64,000 nt of DNA, taken from NCBI RefSeq assembly GCF_019670005.1, contig NZ_AP019783.1, positions 1,632,501-1,696,500 of the forward strand, given 5' to 3'. A program made the translations under genes and the position numbers. The stretch's first letter is position 1, and each line of letters opens with the position of its first letter. Source of the DNA: Methylomagnum ishizawai. Its GTDB lineage: Bacteria; Pseudomonadota; Gammaproteobacteria; Methylococcales; Methylococcaceae. The notes beneath the pieces are model-generated. The model saw nothing but the letters and a program-made list of their open reading frames with translations, did no database searches and was not told the DNA's origin. Below, one piece after another: positions 8,093 through 16,202 of this stretch.

Positions 8093-8530
8093 TCAAATCG
8101 AATGGCGCAGCAATTCGATGGTCTGGGCCAGGCCTTCGCGGTGCAGCTTCTTGCTCAGGTCCTTCTGGATATCGGGGCTGCCCGAGTGTTCGGCCACGAA
8201 GCGCAGGAAGTCCTGGAATAGCCGCAGGGCTTCCTGGCCGTCCTTGGCCCGGCCCAGGCTGAGCCGGAAGCCGTGGTAGCCGTCGCCGCCGTTGTGGCCC
8301 AGCACATGGGTGTCGTGGACGATCAGGCAGGGGTCGGAGCCGATCAAATGCGGGTCGCGCTGCAAAACCGCCAGCGATTGCTCGCGGTTCAGGACGAACA
8401 AGGGACAGCCGCCCAAACAGGCGTTGATGACCCCCAGGTTCTCATGGATCACCCTGGCGTTCTCGGTCTGCCAGCCCAGGTCGAGCAGGAAGACATGGTA
8501 GCGGGGTGTATGCGGGCGTTGGGTTTGCAT
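8093..8530 (-). CDS. Soluble protein of unknown function, copy 1 of a duplicated pair
   Basis: The product has 145 aa with no signal peptide or helix. Conserved blocks shared with the 177 aa paralogue are FLLDLGW, CPLFVLNREQS, DPHLIGSDP, YHGFRLSLG, FLRFVAEHSGSPDI and KLHREGL. It lacks the N-terminal Pro-rich tail of the other copy. A GAGAG box precedes ATG 8530. It lies 86 bases downstream of the intact P-type ATPase, beyond a hairpin. No known family is recognised. The context suggests an accessory protein for the ATPase pair. Confidence 0.65.
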   Translation of the reverse strand: MQTQRPHTPRYHVFLLDLGWQTENARVIHENLGVINACLGGCPLFVLNREQSLAVLQRDPHLIGSDPCLIVHDTHVLGHNGGDGYHGFRLSLGRAKDGQEALRLFQDFLRFVAEHSGSPDIQKDLSKKLHREGLAQTIELLRHSI

Positions 8531-8573
8531 GGCGGTTTCTCTCTAGGCGGTGTATGGGGAATCGGGCCGGACC

Positions 8574-8603
8574 GGCCACCGGGACTTTAATGCCCCGGTG
8601 GCC
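8574..8603 (-). other. Intercistronic hairpin after the intact P-type ATPase gene
   Basis: Perfect 10-base inverted repeat (8574-8583 with 8594-8603) with a 10-base loop, 14 bases past the ATPase stop. No U tract follows on the minus strand, so attenuation or mRNA protection is more likely than full termination. Confidence 0.45.
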
Positions 8604-8616
8604 GCTTGGCTAGGCA

Positions 8617-11190
8617 TCAGGCCGCCGCCACGACTTCCACTGCCGGCTTGGCTTCGGGATCGTAGCCGGCCCGTTTGAGTTCCAGTTCCAGCTGGTGCCG
8701 CCGCTCGGCTTCCAGATGGGCGACCTTACGCATGGGCCAGACGCCGTTGGCCAGCGCCCCGAGCGCCGCGACATTGTTGGTCAGGACCGAAGCGCCGATG
8801 CCGAAGCCCAAGGTGAACACGCCGAGTATGCAGGCGACGTTGGGGGCGACGATCATGCCCCAGCTGCGGGCGATGTTCTTGTCCAGTTCGCGGGCGATGT
8901 CGCGGAGTTCGCAGAGCTTGCCGAGTCCTTGTTCCATGAACACGATGTGGGCGGTGTCGGTGGCGATGGAGGTCGCGCCGCGCAGGGAGATGGAGACGTT
9001 GGCCTTTTTGAGGGCGATGGAATCGTTGATGCCGTCGCCGACGAAGCAGACCTTCTTGCCTTCCTGTTGCAGTTTCTCCACGTAATCGGCCTTGTCGGCG
9101 GGCAGGACTTGGGCGAAATAGCGGTCCATGCCCAGTTCTTCGGCCAGCTTCTTGGTGGGGGCTTCGTGGTCGCCGGAGATGATGGCGAGGTGCTTGACAC
9201 CGCGTTCCCTGAGACCCTTCACGATGTCGCGCACTTCGGGGCGGATCGCCGCCTGTAATTCCAGCGCGCCGCCGAGTTGGTCGTCCACGCCGACCATGAC
9301 CATGGTGTCGCCGTTGCGGTGGACTTCGTCCAGCACCGCTTCGACTTCGGGGGGGATGGCGAGGCCTTCCATTTCCATGTAGCGGCGGCTGCCGACGCGG
9401 ATGGTGTGGCCTTCGATGCCGACGCTGATGCCATAGCCGACCTTGTATTGGGTCTCGTCGGTGGGCGGCAGGTCGATGCTTTCCTCCTCGGCCTTGTGCA
9501 GGATGGCGAGGGCGATGGGGTGGTGGAATTTGCGTTCCGCCGCCGCCGCGTAACGCAGGATATCCTTGGCGGTGTGGCCGTTGGCGGTGGTGATGCGGCC
9601 CACTTCCGGGCGCTCGCGGGTCAGGGTGCCGGTCTTGTCGAACAGCACGGTGTCCACTTCGTTCATCAGTTCCAGGGCGCGGCCATCCTTGACCAGGATG
9701 CCCTTCTGGGCGCACAAGGCCAGGGTGGAGAGCATGGCGAGCGGCGCGGCCATGCGGATGCCGGTGCCGAGGTCGCTATTGAGCACCGCCACCGCGCCGA
9801 ACGGTCCCATGACGGCGTAGGCCAAGGAGCCCAGGGCCAGGGTCGGCACCACGGCGGTGTCGGCGAGGCGTTCGCCCTTGTTCTGGGAGGTGAGCTTGTA
9901 GCCCGCCGTGTCGTTGAGGATTTGGCTGATCTTGGCGGAGGCGGTTTCGCTGCCGGCCTTTTCCACCGAGACGAAAATCTTGCCCGCCACCAGGATGGTG
10001 GAGGCGAACACGCGGTCGCCCACGCCTTTTTCCGCCGGGGTGGATTCGCCGGTCAGGGCGTGCTGGTCGATCATCGCCATGCCTTCGACGATATGGCCGT
10101 CCACCGGCACGGCGTCGCCGGTATGCACGACCACCAGGTCGCCCTGCTGGATCTTGTCGAGGGAGACTTCGATCTCGACGCCATCCTTGTACAGCCAGAC
10201 GAAGCGCGGCTGTTTGCCGAAGGCGCTCAGCAGCATCTTCTTGGAATTGTCCTCGGTCTTCTTGACCAGCATGCGCCCGAACGACAGGCACCACGCCAGC
10301 ACCGCGCCGGGGAGGATTTGCAGCGTGCCCAGGCAGCCCAGCACCACGATGGCGTCCAGCACGTCCACGCCCAGCCGTTTTTCCTTGAAAAGGACTTCGT
10401 AGGCGCCCTGGAAGCTGGGGATGGTGGTGTAGGCGAACAGCGCCGCGGCGGCGGGCAACAGGGCCGGGGCCGCCAGGGTGGTCGCCCCCGCCAGGACCAG
10501 GGAGCCGGTGCAGATGGTGAGGTCGAGGTCGAGCTTGTCCAGTTCCTCCTGGCGCTCGGCGTTGGCGAGGGCTTCGTCGAGGATTTCGATGAGCTGGTTG
10601 CGGGTCAGGCGGCGCGGGTCGTATTCGATCTGCACGCTGCATTTGAGGGCGTGGGTTTTATAGCGGTCCACGCCCAGGATGCTCATCAGTTCGCGCTCGA
10701 TGGCCTGGCAGTACACGTTCTTGCGGTACAGCACCGGATTCTTGAGCTTGAGCGAGCCGACCTTGTCATGGGTGATCTGCCAACCGGTGACGTGGTTGCC
10801 ATAGCGGTGGTAATGCACGACGCCATGGCGGTCGCGGGCGGTCATCGCCGGGGCGACCGCGGCCAATTCGGTGCCGGGACGGCCATCGCCCTGGAATTTG
10901 TAATCGGCGGGCACCGGCTCCTGGGTGGTCAGGGATGCGGCGACCAGGGCCAGCACTTCGCGGGCGCTGTGATGGCGCGGGTCGAAATACAGGTCCGCCG
11001 CCGGATGTTCGGCACCGTTGAGCTTGGCACCGATGAGTTCCGAGGCGCGGAAGGCGCGGCCTAGGAAGCGGCGGCAATCGGGGCTTTCGGGGTCGGCGAA
11101 CAGCGCGGTGCTATGGATACGGATTGCGCCGGAGGTGGGTAGTGAAATTTTGATATCCAGGGGCGCGGGGGAGATGGAACGCTCGGTCAT
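8617..11190 (-). CDS. P1B-like P-type ATPase without a CPx motif
   Basis: The product has 857 aa. Catalytic motifs are complete: TGES (380-383), DKTGTLT (518-524), an HP locus (HHP, 556-558) and GDGIND (718-723). The HP motif and the closely spaced final helix pair fit the heavy-metal (P1B) class. However, the membrane segment before DKTGT reads NSDLGTGIRMAAPLA (471-485), where P1B pumps have CPC, SPC or TPC, so the usual metal ligand is missing. The N-terminal 220 residues hold degenerate HMA-like units without CxxC. Substrate unknown. I chose ATG 11190; no strong ribosome site is visible, and an earlier start at 11256 cannot be excluded. It is followed by the duplicated gene pairs and the inactive paralogue. 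Confidence 0.85.
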   Translation of the reverse strand: MTERSISPAPLDIKISLPTSGAIRIHSTALFADPESPDCRRFLGRAFRASELIGAKLNGAEHPAADLYFDPRHHSAREVLALVAASLTTQEPVPADYKFQGDGRPGTELAAVAPAMTARDRHGVVHYHRYGNHVTGWQITHDKVGSLKLKNPVLYRKNVYCQAIERELMSILGVDRYKTHALKCSVQIEYDPRRLTRNQLIEILDEALANAERQEELDKLDLDLTICTGSLVLAGATTLAAPALLPAAAALFAYTTIPSFQGAYEVLFKEKRLGVDVLDAIVVLGCLGTLQILPGAVLAWCLSFGRMLVKKTEDNSKKMLLSAFGKQPRFVWLYKDGVEIEVSLDKIQQGDLVVVHTGDAVPVDGHIVEGMAMIDQHALTGESTPAEKGVGDRVFASTILVAGKIFVSVEKAGSETASAKISQILNDTAGYKLTSQNKGERLADTAVVPTLALGSLAYAVMGPFGAVAVLNSDLGTGIRMAAPLAMLSTLALCAQKGILVKDGRALELMNEVDTVLFDKTGTLTRERPEVGRITTANGHTAKDILRYAAAAERKFHHPIALAILHKAEEESIDLPPTDETQYKVGYGISVGIEGHTIRVGSRRYMEMEGLAIPPEVEAVLDEVHRNGDTMVMVGVDDQLGGALELQAAIRPEVRDIVKGLRERGVKHLAIISGDHEAPTKKLAEELGMDRYFAQVLPADKADYVEKLQQEGKKVCFVGDGINDSIALKKANVSISLRGATSIATDTAHIVFMEQGLGKLCELRDIARELDKNIARSWGMIVAPNVACILGVFTLGFGIGASVLTNNVAALGALANGVWPMRKVAHLEAERRHQLELELKRAGYDPEAKPAVEVVAAA

Positions 11191-11277
11191 GAGTGGAGTG
11201 CCGTTCGATGGTTGGGGAAAAGGGCGGACCGGGGGGTTCGCCGTGGCCGGTGGCACGGCGAAGCGGCGGGCAAGTAT

Positions 11278-11628
11278 TTAGGCCGAAAGGGTGCTGTCGC
11301 CGGTCTTGATGCCTTTGGCTTCGTTGACCGCGTCGATGGCGGCGCGGCCACCGTCGGCGAAGCCTTCCATGACGGGATTGTCCTGCGGCAGCGATTTGGC
11401 CAGGAACACGGTGGCATAGACCACGCCGTAGGAAACCATGTAGGCGCTGGTGTAGGCGAAACGCGAGGCGGAACGCATCACATCCGGTCCCGCGTTCTTG
11501 AGCTTCTCCTTGGCTTTGGTGGCGTCCTCGCTGGCCGAATGGATGGCGTCGCGCATGGCGTCGGCCACGGATTCGAAGGGATCGGGATGGGCTGCGGTTT
11601 GTTCGTCGATGGTGGAGTTGGCTGACAT
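11278..11628 (-). CDS. Small helical protein heading the ATPase gene set, unknown function
   Basis: The product has 116 aa. An acidic, Ala-rich amphipathic first half (residues 15-50, ESVADAMRDAIHSASEDATKA) is followed by a more hydrophobic stretch (FAYTSAYMVSYGVVYATVFLA, about 57-77) and a C-terminal GFADGGRAAIDAVNEAKG. The pattern recalls phasin-like or membrane-associated helical proteins, but I do not recognise the family. GAGGA at 11637-11641 supports ATG 11628. It lies 87 bases before the ATPase start and faces a 700-base gene-poor region, so the operon promoter probably sits upstream of it. Confidence 0.65.
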   Translation of the reverse strand: MSANSTIDEQTAAHPDPFESVADAMRDAIHSASEDATKAKEKLKNAGPDVMRSASRFAYTSAYMVSYGVVYATVFLAKSLPQDNPVMEGFADGGRAAIDAVNEAKGIKTGDSTLSA

Positions 11629-12345
11629 GGTTTTAGTCCTCGATTGGGCTTTGGGTTGCAAGGGGCTGGATGGATTGTGATGTCTCTGCGGGCAAGATGC
11701 TAAAAGCCTCGTCCGATTTCGGCAAGAATATCCCTTGGGGAGTTTTTTTAGCCCCGAACCTATCCCTGTTGGGCACATACACGCCATCGTAGCAAATTCT
11801 CTTGCTTGGAATCCCCACAGTTTCTTGAAAATCTTGCCCTGGGTCGCGGGGCTTTTAAAAACGATAAAAGCTTTGAAGATGAAAAACAAGTCATGTGCCA
11901 TGCAGGCATGACAGGATGGTTGTGGAAGAATGGGCGCGAGGGGGGTGTGGTATGGCTTTTTTGAGGGGGGTTCCGGTTTTTGGGTGGGGGGTTGTGCTCT
12001 ATGAGTGCGATAAAGTGCTTGGGGTGTCTATTAAATAACTAATCTAGGGAGGTTTGCTTCTTATTTGAAGGGTGGGGAGTGCTATCTAAATTTTACTATG
12101 TTACATAACCCGCTACGCGCCCTAGGCAAGCGGTCTTGTGGTTCACGGGATCATATAGAGGCGATGGGTTCGGAAGCCCGGCTTTGTATCCAACCCAGGA
12201 GGATAGTGGGTTCTGGGTTTTTCAGTGGTGTTCGCAATGGGCTTGAAATGGAATAGCCTGTTTTTCCAGAGTAAACCATGCCGTGTCGTTTTTGGCGGTT
12301 ATACTCGGGAAACCAGCCTGGAACCCCCTTTCCCTAGCCACATCC
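11629..12345. other. Gene-poor, AT-richer divergent intergenic region
   Basis: About 700 bases separate the minus-strand ATPase gene set from the plus-strand gene at 12346, and must hold promoters for both. Base composition is clearly lower in GC than the flanks. An inverted repeat, GCTTTTA at 11851-11857 with TAAAAGC at 11865-11871, is visible, and a TATACT at 12300-12305 is a possible -10 for the plus gene without a convincing -35. The 63-codon frame at 12065 has no ribosome site or coding character. Confidence 0.5.
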
Positions 12346-14142
12346 ATGCCTAAAATCATGCCTCGCTTCCCAATCCGCGCCGCCCGCCTATTCTTCCTGG
12401 CCGCGGCCCTGCCTTTGAGCGCCGCCGGGGCGGCCGATACGGCTTGTCCGGAAAACCCGGCGGCGCTGTTGTGGACTTCGCCCGCCCATCCGGTGCCCGG
12501 CGAGCCGGTCAAACTCATGGCCGTGTTGACCGACGGCCCGGCGGAAGCCCTGTCCGCCACCGGACCGGGCGGCGAGGCCATCGCCTTGGACAGCGCGGCG
12601 CGGGGCGGTCCGCCCTGGAGCCTGGAGGCCGAACTCGATCCGCCCCGCGGCGGAGCCTACCGGATGGACATCCAGCGCGGCGGCGAGTCCATCGCCTGCC
12701 GGATCGTGGCGGTGGGTTCCGCCGCGGAAGGCTCCGGCAATCCCGAACCCGGCGAATGGAACACCGCCGCCGAAGCCTTTTATGCCGCCTGGATCGAAAA
12801 GCTGTTCGACGCCCCGCCCGAAGCCAACCTGAGCTTTCCTTCCTTGGAGCCGGTGATCCGCGATCCGGGGCGCAATTTCCTTTATGACCATTTCGGCAGG
12901 AACGAGGATGCCCGCCTGCCCGCCACGCCCGATTGCGCCGACCTGCCTTATTTCCTGCGGGCCTATTTCGCCTGGAAGGTGGGCTTGCCGGTGGCGTTCC
13001 GCGCCTGCGACCGGGGCGGGGCCGGGCGTCCGCCGCATTGCGGCGCGCCCAACCTCAGCGCGGCCTTCACCCAGGGGCCGGCGTCCACCGCCGCCTTCAA
13101 CGGCCTGATGCGGAAAATCGCCGACACCGTGCATTCCGGCAGTGCCCGCACCGCGCTATCCGCCGAGGCCACCGATTTCTATCCCTTGCCCTTGGAGCGG
13201 GAAGCGCTGTGGCCCGGCGCGGTCTACGCCGATCCCTATGGGCATACCCTCATGTTGGTGCGTTGGATGCCGCAGACGGCGGGGCGGAGCGGTTTGCTGC
13301 TGGCGGTCGATGCCCAGCCGGATAATTCGGTCAGCCGCAAGCGGTTTTGGGAAGGGACGTTCCTGTTCGCCGACACCGGGTCCGCCGGGCCGGGGTTCAA
13401 GGCGTTCCGGCCCGTGCTGCGCGGCGGGGCGGGCCGTTGGGAATTGCCGTCCAACGCCGATTTGGCGGTGGGTGGCCCGGTGGCCGCGTATTCCACCGCC
13501 CAGGGCGAACTCGCGCCGGAGGATTTCTACGCCCGCATGGGTCAACTCATCAATCCCAGGGGTTTGGCCCCGCGCCAGGCTTATGAGGCCATGCTGGACG
13601 CCTTGGCCGAGCAATTGCAAACCCGCGCCGAATCGGTCGAGAACGGCGAGGGTTATCTGCGCAAACATCGCGGCGCGGTGGTGCCGATGCCGTCCGGCGC
13701 GGCCATCTTCGAGACCCAGGGCTTGTGGGAGGATTATTCGACGCCGTCGCGGGATATGCGCTTGTTGATCGCCATGAAGGTGCTGGACCGCCTGCCGGAG
13801 CATATCGTCCGCTATCCCGAGTTGTTCGCGCTGGGCGGGCAAGCGCCGGAAGCGGCCCGCGCCGCCATCGAGGGTTTGCACCGACGGTTGGTCCAGGAAC
13901 GGCGGTTCAGCTATATCCGCAGCGACGGCAGTTCCTGGGAATTGACCGTGGCCGAGGCCATGGCCCGCCGCGCCGCCTTCGAGACCGGCTACAACCCCAA
14001 CGATTGCGCCGAGGCCCGTTGGGGTGCCCGGCCCGGCACCCTGGAATACGCCACTTGCAGCCGCCATGCCCCCGCCGAGCAACGGGCCAGGATGGAGCAA
14101 TACCGCCCCTGGTTCCACGACACCCGCAGGCCCGCCCGCTGA
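12346..14142 (+). CDS. Secreted protein of unknown function with Cys/His-containing core
   Basis: The product is 598 aa with a signal peptide (RAARLFFLAAALPLSAAGAA, residues about 9-28), so it is periplasmic or secreted. After an immunoglobulin-like N-terminal part (SPAHPVPGEPVKLMAVL), the middle has a conserved-looking block: FYAAWIEKLFD, FLYDHFGRNED, CADLPYFLRAYFAWKVGLP, then HCGAPN, and later DPYGHTLMLVRW. The order Cys, then His/Asp in GHTLMLV, recalls papain/transglutaminase-like or NlpC-type hydrolases, but I do not recognise the family. ATG 12346 was preferred over the upstream frame start because it places the signal peptide at the N-terminus. A terminator-like hairpin separates it from the DUF2272 gene. 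Confidence 0.6.
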   Translation: MPKIMPRFPIRAARLFFLAAALPLSAAGAADTACPENPAALLWTSPAHPVPGEPVKLMAVLTDGPAEALSATGPGGEAIALDSAARGGPPWSLEAELDPPRGGAYRMDIQRGGESIACRIVAVGSAAEGSGNPEPGEWNTAAEAFYAAWIEKLFDAPPEANLSFPSLEPVIRDPGRNFLYDHFGRNEDARLPATPDCADLPYFLRAYFAWKVGLPVAFRACDRGGAGRPPHCGAPNLSAAFTQGPASTAAFNGLMRKIADTVHSGSARTALSAEATDFYPLPLEREALWPGAVYADPYGHTLMLVRWMPQTAGRSGLLLAVDAQPDNSVSRKRFWEGTFLFADTGSAGPGFKAFRPVLRGGAGRWELPSNADLAVGGPVAAYSTAQGELAPEDFYARMGQLINPRGLAPRQAYEAMLDALAEQLQTRAESVENGEGYLRKHRGAVVPMPSGAAIFETQGLWEDYSTPSRDMRLLIAMKVLDRLPEHIVRYPELFALGGQAPEAARAAIEGLHRRLVQERRFSYIRSDGSSWELTVAEAMARRAAFETGYNPNDCAEARWGARPGTLEYATCSRHAPAEQRARMEQYRPWFHDTRRPAR

Positions 14143-14156
14143 ACCCGGCCCGCCCG

Positions 14157-14189
14157 CCGGCCCCGGCCTGGGGCCGGCCCTGTTTTTTT
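14157..14189 (+). terminator. Rho-independent terminator
   Basis: Stem CCGGCCCC (14157-14164) with GGGGCCGG (14170-14177), loop of five, followed by CCCTG and seven T. It lies directly after the stop at 14142. Confidence 0.75.
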
Positions 14190-14213
14190 CCCTTTCCGAT
14201 CCATCCCGGACCC

Positions 14214-14984
14214 ATGATGCATTCCAAAACGCTGGTTTTATCGCTCTGCGTGGCCCTGGCGGGCTGCGCCGGCCACAAGAAAAAGCCCGGACCCGCCCCC
14301 GTTCCCGCCCAGCCTTCCCGTGCCGCCGCCCACAAGCCCGCCGAGGCGGAAATGTCCCAGGTCAAGCGGGACATCATCGAACTGGCCCGGCGGGAATGGG
14401 AGTTTTTCGGGCGGCAGACGGTGGTGTTGGACGGCGAGGAGGAGAGCATCCCCCATGTGGGCAAATGGGAGGACGACGCCGACGCCTATATCTACCGGGT
14501 GAATGGGTATTGGCGGGCGGTGGACAAGCCCCACCTGGACGGCAGGGATTGCCGCCAGCCCTGGTCCGCCGCCTTCGTCAGTTGGATCATGCGGGAGGCG
14601 GGGGTGGCGTCGTACCAGTTCGAGCCGTCCGAGGCGCATTGGGGCTATCTGAGCCGGATCGTGGCCGAGGCGGGCGATCCCTACGCCGCCTTCGCGCCCA
14701 GGGAGATCGACGAGTATTCGCCCCGGCCTGGGGATTTGATCTGCGCGACGCGGGGCGGTCCCGGCGAGATGCCGGGACCGGGGCAGGGGTTCCGCTCGGT
14801 GTTATTGGAACACACCAAGCTGCATTGCGATATCGTGGTGGAGCGCGGCGGCGATACCTTGGCCGCCATCGGGGGGAATGTCCGCAATTCGGTATCGAAA
14901 ACCCTGCTTAAGCTGGACCCGGAGGGCTTGGTGCGGCCTTCGCAGCGGCGGCCTTGGTTCATGGTGTTGGAGAATCGGTTGTAG
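14214..14984 (+). CDS. DUF2272 domain lipoprotein
   Basis: The product is 256 aa. A short signal ends in LAGC (residues about 16-19), marking a lipoprotein. From about residue 45 the DUF2272 features follow: an EWEFFG segment, CRQPWSAAFVSWIMREAGV with the candidate nucleophile Cys, and HCDIVVERG, placing a His about 90 residues later as in NlpC/P60-like cysteine hydrolases. A peptidoglycan-related or amidase role is an inference from that fold. Two consecutive Met codons (14214, 14217) could serve as start. It follows another secreted putative hydrolase. Confidence 0.7.
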   Translation: MMHSKTLVLSLCVALAGCAGHKKKPGPAPVPAQPSRAAAHKPAEAEMSQVKRDIIELARREWEFFGRQTVVLDGEEESIPHVGKWEDDADAYIYRVNGYWRAVDKPHLDGRDCRQPWSAAFVSWIMREAGVASYQFEPSEAHWGYLSRIVAEAGDPYAAFAPREIDEYSPRPGDLICATRGGPGEMPGPGQGFRSVLLEHTKLHCDIVVERGGDTLAAIGGNVRNSVSKTLLKLDPEGLVRPSQRRPWFMVLENRL

Positions 14985-15008
14985 GGAGGCGTAGTGTGGT
15001 ATATGACA

Positions 15009-15123
15009 GGCTGAAACCTGGGTGGCTGGGTAGAGGCGAGGTGCGGTGATGCTTTGCCTCAAGCTTCAAAGCCTGGGTTTCAGCCCGCATGTCTCCGATT
15101 GGCGCAGCGTAATCGGAGACATG
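15009..15123. repeat. Nested palindromic intergenic repeat element
   Basis: Two inverted repeats lie in tandem in the gap between convergent genes: GGCTGAAACC (15009-15018) with GGTTTCAGCC (15076-15085), and a perfect 13-base stem CATGTCTCCGATT (15088-15100) with its complement at 15111-15123. A related GCG-rich motif recurs inverted at about 15134-15150. This is the layout of REP/BIME-type extragenic palindromes or a small non-autonomous element. Confidence 0.55.
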
Positions 15124-15164
15124 CAATCCGTGCGATTACGCCGCGCTAATTCCATCTACGGCGC

Positions 15165-16202
15165 TCACAGGCCGGGCCAACCCAAACCCGGCAAACTGGC
15201 CGCGAGCCGCTGGAAAAACCAAAACGCCGCCACCGTGCCCAGGGCGTAGCCCGGCACATGGGCCACCAATCCCGGCCAGGGGACCGGCAAGGCCCGCACT
15301 CCCGCCAGCACCAGCAACACCACGCCGACGAAGGCCAGTTGGCCCGCTTCGATGCCGATATTGAAGGCGAACAAGGCCAGTGGAATCTCGCCCTCCGGCA
15401 AACCCACCTCGGCCAAGGCACCGGCGAAACCCAGCCCATGCAGCAGCCCGAACAGCCCGGCGATCAGCCAGGGGAAACGGTCCATCAGGCTGGGTTTGCG
15501 CTCGGAACGCGGGGCCAATTCCACCGCCAGCACATAGATGCTGAAGGCGATCCCGGCCTCGATGGGCTGTTGCGGCACATGCACGAAGCCCAAAACCGCC
15601 AGGGCCAGGGTCACGCTATGGCCCACAGTGAACGCGGTCACGGTCCACAGCAGCCGTTTCCCGCCCCGCACCAGCAAGACCAGCCCCAGCACGAACAACA
15701 GATGATCGATGCCGCCCAGGATATGCTCGAATCCGATGCGGCCATAGCCCGCCATCACATCCAGCGCCCCCTCGCGTTCGGGCACCTGGAATTCGGGATG
15801 GTCCGCCGTCAGCACATGGCGCACCGAACGGCCATCGGCCAGGGCCAGCCGCAACAGGGCGTCGGCTTGGCTGTCGGCCAGTCCTTCCAAGCGCAGGCGA
15901 TGGCCGGTCAGGCCGCCCGCGCATTCCAGTTCCCAGCTTTCCACCACGCCCGTGCCTTCGCTGTCGGTATGGTGTTCGCCGCGTTCGTGGCAATTGTCGG
16001 GCATGATGGGGAACAAGCCGCTGCCCAGCGCCCGGATGGCCGGTTGTTTCCAGCGCACCAGGGCATGGCCGGGGCCGGTTTCGCGGATTTCGAGCAGGGC
16101 GGGGGCGAAGGCATGGCTCCAGGCCGCGCCCCAGGCCAGCAGCGCCCACAGGGCGAACAGCCAGCGGGCCGGGTGGGCGGTGCGAATTCCGGGCTGGGTC
16201 AT
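15165..16202 (-). CDS. HupE/UreJ family membrane protein
   Basis: The product has 345 aa. A signal peptide (LFALWALLAWGAAWSHAFA) precedes a periplasmic domain of about 150 residues with two Cys (PDNCHERGEHH and ELECAGG). The C-terminal 180 residues form six or seven helices with the HupE/UreJ_2 signatures: GIDHLLFVLGL, FTVGHSVTLALA and LFGLLHGLGFAGAL. Members of the family with His in these helices are metal (nickel or cobalt) permeases, or membrane partners of unknown type. Its ATG overlaps the PPIase stop by four bases (ATGA), so it is co-translated with the two genes before it. Confidence 0.8.
   Translation of the reverse strand: MTQPGIRTAHPARWLFALWALLAWGAAWSHAFAPALLEIRETGPGHALVRWKQPAIRALGSGLFPIMPDNCHERGEHHTDSEGTGVVESWELECAGGLTGHRLRLEGLADSQADALLRLALADGRSVRHVLTADHPEFQVPEREGALDVMAGYGRIGFEHILGGIDHLLFVLGLVLLVRGGKRLLWTVTAFTVGHSVTLALAVLGFVHVPQQPIEAGIAFSIYVLAVELAPRSERKPSLMDRFPWLIAGLFGLLHGLGFAGALAEVGLPEGEIPLALFAFNIGIEAGQLAFVGVVLLVLAGVRALPVPWPGLVAHVPGYALGTVAAFWFFQRLAASLPGLGWPGL

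Noticed and set aside
9277-11064. 595-codon open frame on the plus strand across the intact ATPase gene
   Set aside because: It is the antisense shadow of a conserved P-type ATPase; the translation is His/Gln/Gly-rich low complexity with no domain, as expected for complementary frames in high-GC DNA.
12065-12256. 63-codon plus-strand ORF in the divergent intergenic region
   Set aside because: No ribosome site, no recognisable protein character, and AT-rich sequence typical of non-coding DNA.
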